The translations under genes and the position numbers were made by a program. From the NCBI RefSeq assembly GCF_900103195.1, contig NZ_FMWU01000009.1:62001-126000 (forward strand): a DNA stretch of 64,000 nt, written 5' to 3'. Source of the DNA: Methylobacterium sp. UNC378MF. GTDB lineage: Bacteria > Pseudomonadota > Alphaproteobacteria > Rhizobiales > Beijerinckiaceae. A model generated the notes under the pieces. It worked only from the letters and a program-made list of their open reading frames with translations. It made no database searches and had not been told where the DNA came from. Below are positions 58,780 to 64,000 of the stretch, piece by piece (the stretch's first letter is position 1; the number at the start of each line of letters is the position of its first letter).

Positions 58780-60471
58780 TCACGCGGCGCGCACGGTCTC
58801 GAGGAAGCGGCGCACCTCGTCGGTGAGGCGGTCGGATTGCCGAGACAGATCGGAGGCCGATTCCAGCACCTGCGCGGCCGCCATGCCGGTTCCTTCCGCG
58901 GCCTTGGCAACGCCGGCGATGCTGCCCGTCACCGCACCGGTTCCGCTCGCCGCCTCGGCGACGTTGCGGACGATCTCCTGCGTGGCCGCACCCTGCTCCT
59001 CGACCGCGGCCGCGATGCCGGCCGCCAGATCGTCGATCTCGCGGATCCGGCCGGTGATCGCGCCGATCGCGGCGACCGCCGCATGGGTCGTTCCCTGGAC
59101 CGCGCCGATCTGGGCCGCGACCTCGTCGGTGGCGCTGGCGGTCTGGCTTGCCAGCGCCTTGACCTCGGCGGCGACCACGGCGAAGCCGCGTCCCGCTTCG
59201 CCGGCCCGGGCCGCCTCGATCGCGGCGTTGAGCGCCAGCAGGTTGGTCTGGCCTGAGATGGCGGCGATCAACCCGACCACGGTGTCGATCTTCGCCACGA
59301 CACCGCTCAGCGCCTGCATCCGATGGACGGTCTGGTCCGCCTCGCCCACGGCCCGTCGGGCGAGATCGGACGCGTTCTCGACCTGCCGGCCGATCTCGGT
59401 GATCGAGGTGCCGAGTTCCTCGGCCGCCGCCGCCACGGTGCCGACGTTGGAGGCGGCCTCCTCGGCGGCGGTCGCCACGGCGCCGGACTGGTTCGCCGCC
59501 TCGGCAGCCGCCGACGTCATACGCGCGGCGGTGGCCTGCAGCTCCGCCGCGGAGGCGGAGACCTGGGCGGCGATACCGCCGACCGCCTCCTCGAACCGCG
59601 CCGCCAGGGCGACCGTCGCGTGCCGCCGTTCCTGAGCGGCGGCCGCATCGGCCCGGCGCAGGCGCTCGGCCTCCTCGGCCGCCTTCCGCACCATCATGGC
59701 CTTGATTCCGTCGACCGCCCGTCCGACGGCGCCGATCTCGTCGCGGCGGCGCGCCTCCGCGATCTCCGCCATGACCTCGCCGCGGGCCATGCGCTCGAGC
59801 GCGGCGACCAAGCGGCCCAGGGGCCGGGAGATCCCGAGCACGGAAACCAGGCTCGCGCAGACGACGCCGGCGAGCAATCCGAGGGTACCGAACCCGATCA
59901 GGCCGTTGCGGGCCGCCCCGGTCTGGACCGTGAGCGCATCGGACCGCGCGTACATGCTGCCTTCGATGGCATCGCCGAGCCGCTTCCCCTCGATGCCGAG
60001 GGTCGTGATGCTCGGATCGATCTCCTCACGCGCGCGGTCGAGCGCCGCAGCCCTCTGACCCGCCAGGGCCAGGCCGCGCACCGCCAAAGCCTGCGCGACA
60101 AAGAGGTCGGTGCGGTCCCGCTGGGCCAGTACCAAGTCGGAGAAGGCCGGGACCTGCCGGGCCAGTTCGGCGAGCGTCTCGCCGGTCTCGCCGACAACCG
60201 TGTCGAACCGGCCAAGGATGGAGCGGATCCGTTGCGGGTCGGTCTCGGCGATCAGGCGCTACAGCAGGTAGGCCAGCGTCATATGCAGCCGGTTGCTGCG
60301 GCGGACATTCGAGACCGCCTTCGCGTCGCGGACGATCATCGTGGAATAGGCAGCATCCACCGCCATCATGCGGTTCTGCGCAAACCAGATGCAGCCGCCG
60401 ACGATCACGGCAACGATCAGATTGATCGACAGGAGCTTCGTGAGGAGCTTCGTGCGCGCGAGGACGTCCAT
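58780..60471 (-). pseudogene. methyl-accepting chemotaxis protein interrupted by one in-frame amber codon
   Basis: ATG at 60471 has GGAG 7 nt upstream and begins TM1 (LLTKLLSINLIVAVIVGGCI). Translation stops at TAG 60261-60259 after NRLHMTLAYLL. The same frame continues without any shift: [20 protein letters not shown], then a helical periplasmic domain, TM2 ([19 protein letters not shown]), HAMP ([19 protein letters not shown]) and the signalling hairpin tip [19 protein letters not shown]. Without the TAG the product would be about 563 residues, a normal chemoreceptor. Either a recent nonsense mutation, a sequencing error, or amber readthrough. No other chemotaxis genes are adjacent. Confidence 0.9.
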
Positions 60472-60826
60472 GCGAATCTCCGGGAACGATCCGCAACCCG
60501 GACAAGCCGCAACGGCATTCGTCAAGATAAATCCACGTATCACGCGGTGTCGATTATTCGACAAACCGAAGATGCGGACGATCTTGTCTAAGTCATACTC
60601 GCCCGCAAATCACCCGACAGCCGGATAACGCGCCAGTTCAAGATACGCTATTCGCCGATCTGCGACGTATCGGAATCGGCTGGATGACCGCCACCCGGGC
60701 ACCGCCAACCTGTTGATGGTTGCTCAGCGGCGGCCTCAGGCTGGCCGGTGTGACGCGGCGGTCAACAGTCGCCCGGGGGCCATACCCGATGGCATGGCCC
60801 GCAGGCTGCTCCGTGAGGCCGGATCG
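60472..60826. other. 355-bp spacer upstream of the broken chemoreceptor
   Basis: No supported gene. The part near 60500-60620 is less GC-rich than its surroundings (for example TCGATTATTCGACAAACCG) and probably carries the chemoreceptor promoter. No sigma-28 motif was convincing. Confidence 0.5.
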
Positions 60827-61393
60827 TCAGATCGCCTGGACTTCGCGGATCTCCGGCAGGAAGTGACGGAACAGGTTCTGCACGCCGTGCCGGAGGGTCG
60901 CCGTGGAGGATGGGCAGCCTGAGCAGGCGCCCTTCATCTCCAGATAGACCACGCCCTCCTTGTAGCCGCGGAAGGTGATGTCGCCGCCATCGCCCGCTAC
61001 CGCCGGGCGCACCCGGGTCTCAAGCAGGTCCTTGATGGTCACGACGGTGTCGTGGTCGGCCTCGTCGTAGAACTCCTCGCCGGCCTCGATCTCGCCGTGG
61101 CCGCCCTCGGCCATCACCGGCGCGCCGGACTGAAAGTGCTCCATGATCGCGCCGAGCACGGCCGGCTTGACCTGCGCCCACTCCGAGCCATCCTCGGCCT
61201 TGGTCACGGAGATGAAGTCGTGGCCGAAATACACACCCGCCACGCCCGGAACGGCGAACAGCGCCGACGCCAGAGGGGACCGGGCGGCGGCCTCGGCGTC
61301 CCGCGCCTCGAAGGTCGATTCAGCCAGGACGACGCGGCCGGGCAGGAACTTCAAGGTGGCCGGGTTCGGCGTGGCTTCGGTCTGGATGAACAT
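60827..61393 (-). CDS. NifU-like Fe-S carrier (Nfu type)
   Basis: The protein has 188 residues. The N-terminal Nfu_N domain begins MFIQTEATPNPATLKFLPGR, the standard alphaproteobacterial/mitochondrial NFU1 start. The C-terminal NifU domain has Cys157 and Cys160 in GACSGCPSSTATLRHGVQNL, the 4Fe-4S binding pair. It transfers clusters to target apoproteins such as lipoyl synthase. Adjacent genes are unrelated. An unusually acidic linker (GHGEIEAGEEFYDEADHD) joins the two domains. Confidence 0.95.
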   Translation of the reverse strand: MFIQTEATPNPATLKFLPGRVVLAESTFEARDAEAAARSPLASALFAVPGVAGVYFGHDFISVTKAEDGSEWAQVKPAVLGAIMEHFQSGAPVMAEGGHGEIEAGEEFYDEADHDTVVTIKDLLETRVRPAVAGDGGDITFRGYKEGVVYLEMKGACSGCPSSTATLRHGVQNLFRHFLPEIREVQAI

Positions 61394-61579
61394 GATGGGA
61401 TCACTCCGCTGCGCCGGTTCAAGGCCGGCCGGGACAGGCGCCGCGAGGCGCTACCTTCCATGTGGACCGGCAAGCGGATTTTCTCAACCGGTCGACCCGG
61501 TCTCGCCTGCCCGTGAGAGTGGACATTCGAGCGGCGTCACGACAGGACGGGCGTCATCGGGAAGCCAGAGGAGCCGGCA

Positions 61580-62041
61580 GTGGACGTGACCGCGGACCAG
61601 ACCCTCGCGCAGGAATTGCTGAAGGATCTGCGCGAGGCACAAACCAAGCTGGAAGCGGCGCGCTCGGAAGCGGCTTCGCTCAAGGTGCTCCTCGCGTTGC
61701 GCACGCACCAGCACGACCAGGCGTGGCAGGACGGGCGGCGGCTTGCGGCGGCGCTCGAGGACGCGGAAGCGCGGTCGGAGGCAGCATCCGTCGCGGAGAC
61801 GGTCGCCCGGAACCACGCGGCCTCAGCCGAGGCCACGGCCATGGCCGACGAGCGCACCGAGGCGGTGCGGACCGTCCTTGGGGCCGTTCTCGCGAGCATC
61901 GGCCCCCGCGCCCTCGACCGGCGCCGGTTCCAGGACCTGATTGCGCGCGCCGGCCGAGAGGCGCCGGATCAGGGTCCCGGCGCGGCTCGGCACGCGGTGC
62001 TCTTAACCGAGGCGCGACGGGTCTTGGGGATCGCAGAATAG
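61580..62041 (+). CDS. hypothetical coiled-coil protein, 153 aa
   Basis: A GTG start with an AGAGGAG site. The N-terminal two-thirds (ELLKDLREAQTKLEAARSEA and the following Ala/Glu/Arg-rich stretch to about residue 95) is a predicted coiled coil. The C-terminal part (AVLASIGPRALDRRRFQDLI) may be globular. No signal or membrane segment, and no named family is recognised. The only link to its neighbours is the shared strand with the DUF2934 gene 106 bp downstream. Confidence 0.7.
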   Translation: MDVTADQTLAQELLKDLREAQTKLEAARSEAASLKVLLALRTHQHDQAWQDGRRLAAALEDAEARSEAASVAETVARNHAASAEATAMADERTEAVRTVLGAVLASIGPRALDRRRFQDLIARAGREAPDQGPGAARHAVLLTEARRVLGIAE

Positions 62042-62086
62042 GCCGTGCGACGGCGCGCCGTTCGCCTCCAGACGCCGTGAGCAGGG

Positions 62087-62102
62087 TTAACTGACGCTTA
62101 AC
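62087..62102 (+). promoter_or_regulatory. candidate CtrA binding site, TTAA-N7-TTAAC
   Basis: TTAA-CTGACGC-TTAAC is an exact match to the CtrA full-site consensus and lies 46 bp upstream of the DUF2934 start, a typical promoter-proximal position. It was found by eye; the motif is short, but chance occurrence in a 70% GC genome is low. Confidence 0.6.
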
Positions 62103-62147
62103 CCCACTCTCCCATCGTCGTCCCGGGACGGACAGGAGATCGACCGC

Positions 62148-62555
62148 ATGCTGATCAGCGAGCACCACGTGCGCGAGTGCGCCTATTACATCTGGGAGAA
62201 CGAAGGCCGGGTTCACGGGCAGGCTGCTGCCCACTGGATCCGCGCCGAAGCCGAACTGCGCGCGAACACGATCGTCGCGGCTGCCCCGGCATCCGAGACG
62301 ATCGAGACACTGAAGCCCGCCAGGGCCGCCGCTGCGAAGTCCGGTACCGCGAAGCCGGCCGCATCCAAGACCGCCTCCGCTAAGCCTGCCGCCGTCAAGC
62401 CTGCGGCCGCAAAGCCGGCAGCCACCAAGGCGCCGCCCGTGAAGGCCGCGGCGAAGCCGGCCGCCCCGAAGCCCGCCCGGGCCTCCAAGGCCGCCGTTAC
62501 CGCAGGCCTCGCCGCGAAGGCGAAGCCCGCCCGCACCCCGGCCTCGATGCACTGA
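62148..62555 (+). CDS. DUF2934 protein with histone-H1-like PAKA tail, 135 aa
   Basis: AGGAGA precedes the ATG by 8 nt. Residues 1-38 (REC AYYIWENEG R...HWIRAEAEL pattern) are a DUF2934 domain, a short helical module common in Rhizobiales. From about residue 52 to the end, the chain is almost only Ala, Lys and Pro with repeats such as AKPAAVKPAAAKPAA, like histone H1 or bacterial AlgP/Hc-type tails that bind DNA non-specifically. The gene has a CtrA-type site upstream and an intrinsic terminator downstream. Nucleoid-associated function is inferred. Confidence 0.88.
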   Translation: MLISEHHVRECAYYIWENEGRVHGQAAAHWIRAEAELRANTIVAAAPASETIETLKPARAAAAKSGTAKPAASKTASAKPAAVKPAAAKPAATKAPPVKAAAKPAAPKPARASKAAVTAGLAAKAKPARTPASMH

Positions 62556-62591
62556 CGGACCCGACGCTTCCGCGTTGCCGAGCCCCTCTCC

Positions 62592-62630
62592 GAAGCCCGT
62601 CCCTTGTGCAGGGGCGGGCTTCTTCCGTTC
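62592..62630 (+). terminator. intrinsic terminator after the DUF2934 gene
   Basis: GAAGCCCGTCCC/GGGGCGGGCTTC (12 bp with one G-T pair) with a 7-nt loop is followed by TTCCGTT, 36 bp after the stop codon. Confidence 0.85.
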
Positions 62631-62686
62631 GCGCGCCCCGACCGGACGGAACAGGCCGACACCCGACAGGTTGTCCGGCCTGGCGC

Positions 62687-63281
62687 GCCTGGGTGGAGGC
62701 TTCGCGCATTTCGGCTCACGACCGACTTCACGGAGGTCCGCCGCCAGATCGGTAAAGGCGGCGAACTGATGCCCGTCTTCCCGTTGGAGGAGCGGATCGA
62801 GCAGGAAAGGGAAACGATCGCGGCCTACCGCTCGGACCTGTTCAAGCGGCGCTCCCTGTCCGAGGCTCGGCCCTTCCCCGGTGTCCGGCCGCTGTTCGAA
62901 CGGATCCGCGCCGCCGGCCCGTAGATTGCGCTCACCTCATCGGGAAGGCGCTCCGAGGTCGAGCGCTACACTGAGATCTTAAGGATCGCCGACCTGGTCA
63001 ATGTCGCCACGAGTTCGGACGACACCGACCGAAGCCGCACCCCGACAGGCTCGAAGTCGCCCTGAAGCAGCTGGACCGTATGACGCACGACGATATCGGC
63101 GGCGTCGGCGACACGTCCTACGATGCCGAGGCTGCCGCGAAAGCAGGCCTGGGCACGATCGGACTCTGTCTGCGGCGGCTTTCCGGAGGCGGATCCTAAC
63201 GCAGCCGTCTGCGTGGCGATGGACCGTGACCCGCAGGATCTAAACAACCGATTCGCGCAGTCGCCGCTCGCCGGCAGCTGA
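62687..63281 (+). pseudogene. decayed HAD-superfamily phosphatase
   Basis: Pieces of one HAD hydrolase appear in order but in different frames. AWVEA (62687) leads to FAHFG (62701, shifted), then TDFTEVRRQIGKGGELMPVF and AYRSDLFKRRSLSEARPFPG up to a TAG at 62922. The same frame resumes with SEVERYTEILRIADLVNVATS, then a shift to PHPDRLEVALKQLDRM, GGVGDTSYDAEAAAKAGLGT and IGL, and a further shift to CGGFPEADPNAAVCVAMDRD, ending SPLAGS at 63281. At least four frameshifts and one stop; the N-terminal DxDxT segment is missing. Family assignment is by recalled motif order (KPHPD, GDTxYD). Confidence 0.82.
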
Positions 63282-63470
63282 ATTGCGCCTGGGCAAGCAG
63301 CTTTTGCGAAAGTGCCACCGTCGTCCACACTTTCCCGCCGCGCTGTTGCCGGAGGGTAACGCGGAGCGATGCCGGCTACGTATTCACGCGAAAGGGGCTG
63401 GTACCGAACGACTGAAAGGCGTAGCGACCCGCCCGCCAATCTGGATTCCTTCGAAGGACAAGCGCCTCGC

Positions 63471-63677
63471 ATGCCCCAGACTCACCAGGCCAGCCCGGCA
63501 CCGCGCTTCGTACCGGCCGCCAAGACGCTGTCGGAGCAGATCGCCGATGCAGTCGAGAGCCGGTCGACACCGCTGAGCCAGTTGCTCCGCCTGATGGCCG
63601 CGCTCGAAGCCGAGGGTGGCAACGAGGCCCTACGCCTCCGACTTCGCGCCCGGATCGGTGCGCCGCTCGACGCCTGA
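63471..63677 (+). CDS. small hypothetical protein, 68 aa
   Basis: ATG at 63471 begins MPQTHQASPAPRFVPAAKTL; the frame is open further upstream, but that part is not protein-like. The body is one predicted helix pair (LSEQIADAVESRSTPLSQLL and LMAALEAEGGNEALRLRLRA). No named family is recognised. The ribosome site AAGGA lies about 11 nt upstream, at the long end of the acceptable range. Convergent with the next gene across 15 bp. Confidence 0.5.
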   Translation: MPQTHQASPAPRFVPAAKTLSEQIADAVESRSTPLSQLLRLMAALEAEGGNEALRLRLRARIGAPLDA

Positions 63678-63692
63678 GCGCAACGTCGCGGA

Positions 63693-63980
63693 TCAAGGCC
63701 GCCGGTGTCGATGACGCCGGCTTCCGCGCTTCACCGGCGGCGAGGCCGCCTGTGCAACGCGGCTCATGCAGGCGAAGTAGATGCGTCGCCCGATCTCTTC
63801 GAGTTCCAGCCCTTGAGGATTCGGCGCGGAAAAGACCTTGGCGCGGGCCTCGTTGCGGCACGCCGCGTCCTCGGGGCTCCGGATCGGCGGCTCTGCTCGG
63901 GCAGCCCCGCATATCAGAGCCGAGACGATACAGGCTGAGGCGAATACCAATTTACGCGTGCTCGCCAGGGTACTCGGCAT
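63693..63980 (-). CDS. secreted hypothetical protein with cysteine pair, 95 aa
   Basis: A signal peptide (RKLVFASACIVSALICGAARA) is followed by a short mature region with two cysteines, in AACRNEARAKVFSAPNPQGL and IYFACMSRV, a layout typical of small periplasmic proteins with one disulfide in Methylobacterium and Bradyrhizobium. A basic tail (KRGSRRHRHRRP) ends the chain. No named family. The start is at 63980, 20 bp from the window edge, so its upstream control is not visible. Confidence 0.7.
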   Translation of the reverse strand: MPSTLASTRKLVFASACIVSALICGAARAEPPIRSPEDAACRNEARAKVFSAPNPQGLELEEIGRRIYFACMSRVAQAASPPVKRGSRRHRHRRP

Positions 63981-64000
63981 ACTGACGTTCGGACCTCACT

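Noticed and set aside
56732..59635. Plus-strand open frame of 967 residues
   Set aside because: Runs antisense through plsC, rimI, tsaB and the chemoreceptor; composition is Arg/Ala/Gly noise.

Overview
The window is a contiguous piece of a high-GC (about 70% by eye) alphaproteobacterial chromosome. Gene content points to Methylobacterium or a close relative in the Rhizobiales/Hyphomicrobiales. Pointers are the F1-only atpHAGDC operon, the tsaB-rimI-plsC-miaB-phoH-ybeY-corC-lnt block, a DUF1285-Nudix-DUF6111-cca block, a LOV/HisKA_2 light kinase, and DUF2934 and YoaK (DUF1275) proteins. GTG and TTG starts are common. The genus is an inference from gene content and was not tested by a search. 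There is no prophage, integrase, insertion sequence, CRISPR array or rRNA. One tRNA (Leu-UAA) was found.

Layout. 1-3.5 kb: end of a flavin monooxygenase, tRNA-Leu, and small or secreted proteins, including a 77-residue protein behind an unusually dense regulatory region. 3.7-10.8 kb: hrpB, a thioesterase, a Tat-type SMP-30 protein, and the DUF1285-CoA pyrophosphatase-DUF6111-cca operon. 10.8-16 kb: atpHAGDC, with two of its spacers filled by related large palindromic repeats. 16.3-21.7 kb: two DsbA-fold proteins, argG, an internally duplicated unknown protein, mtgA and ispA. 21.9-25.8 kb: a chvE-gguA-gguB monosaccharide importer behind a markedly AT-rich leader. 26.5-31 kb: an SDR, a cNMP-patatin fusion, an alpha/beta hydrolase and a His-rich secreted protein.

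31.2-38.8 kb: mutS, a LOV-histidine kinase with a single-domain response regulator, an AmpG-like permease, an EcsC protein and MgtC. 39-48 kb: ilvA, AbrB permease-dgkA, an exported argininosuccinate-lyase-like protein with an altered active-site motif, the divergent oxyR/katA pair sharing a recognisable OxyR-type operator, a cupin and an MFS permease. 48-58.6 kb: the conserved lnt to tsaB maintenance cluster, interrupted by an L-lactate permease. 58.8-64 kb: a chemoreceptor gene broken by one in-frame amber codon, a NifU-like protein, a coiled-coil protein, a DUF2934 protein with a histone-H1-like tail downstream of an exact CtrA-type site, a heavily decayed HAD phosphatase pseudogene, and two small unknown genes.

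Most of the window is core housekeeping. The less ordinary signals are the 2.70-2.85 kb regulatory region (LexA-type box, EcfG-type promoter, CtrA-like site, two DnaA-type boxes), the LOV kinase/regulator pair, the exported lyase beside oxyR-katA, the CtrA-linked histone-like protein, and the repeats inside the ATP synthase operon. No complete novel defence or mobile system was seen.
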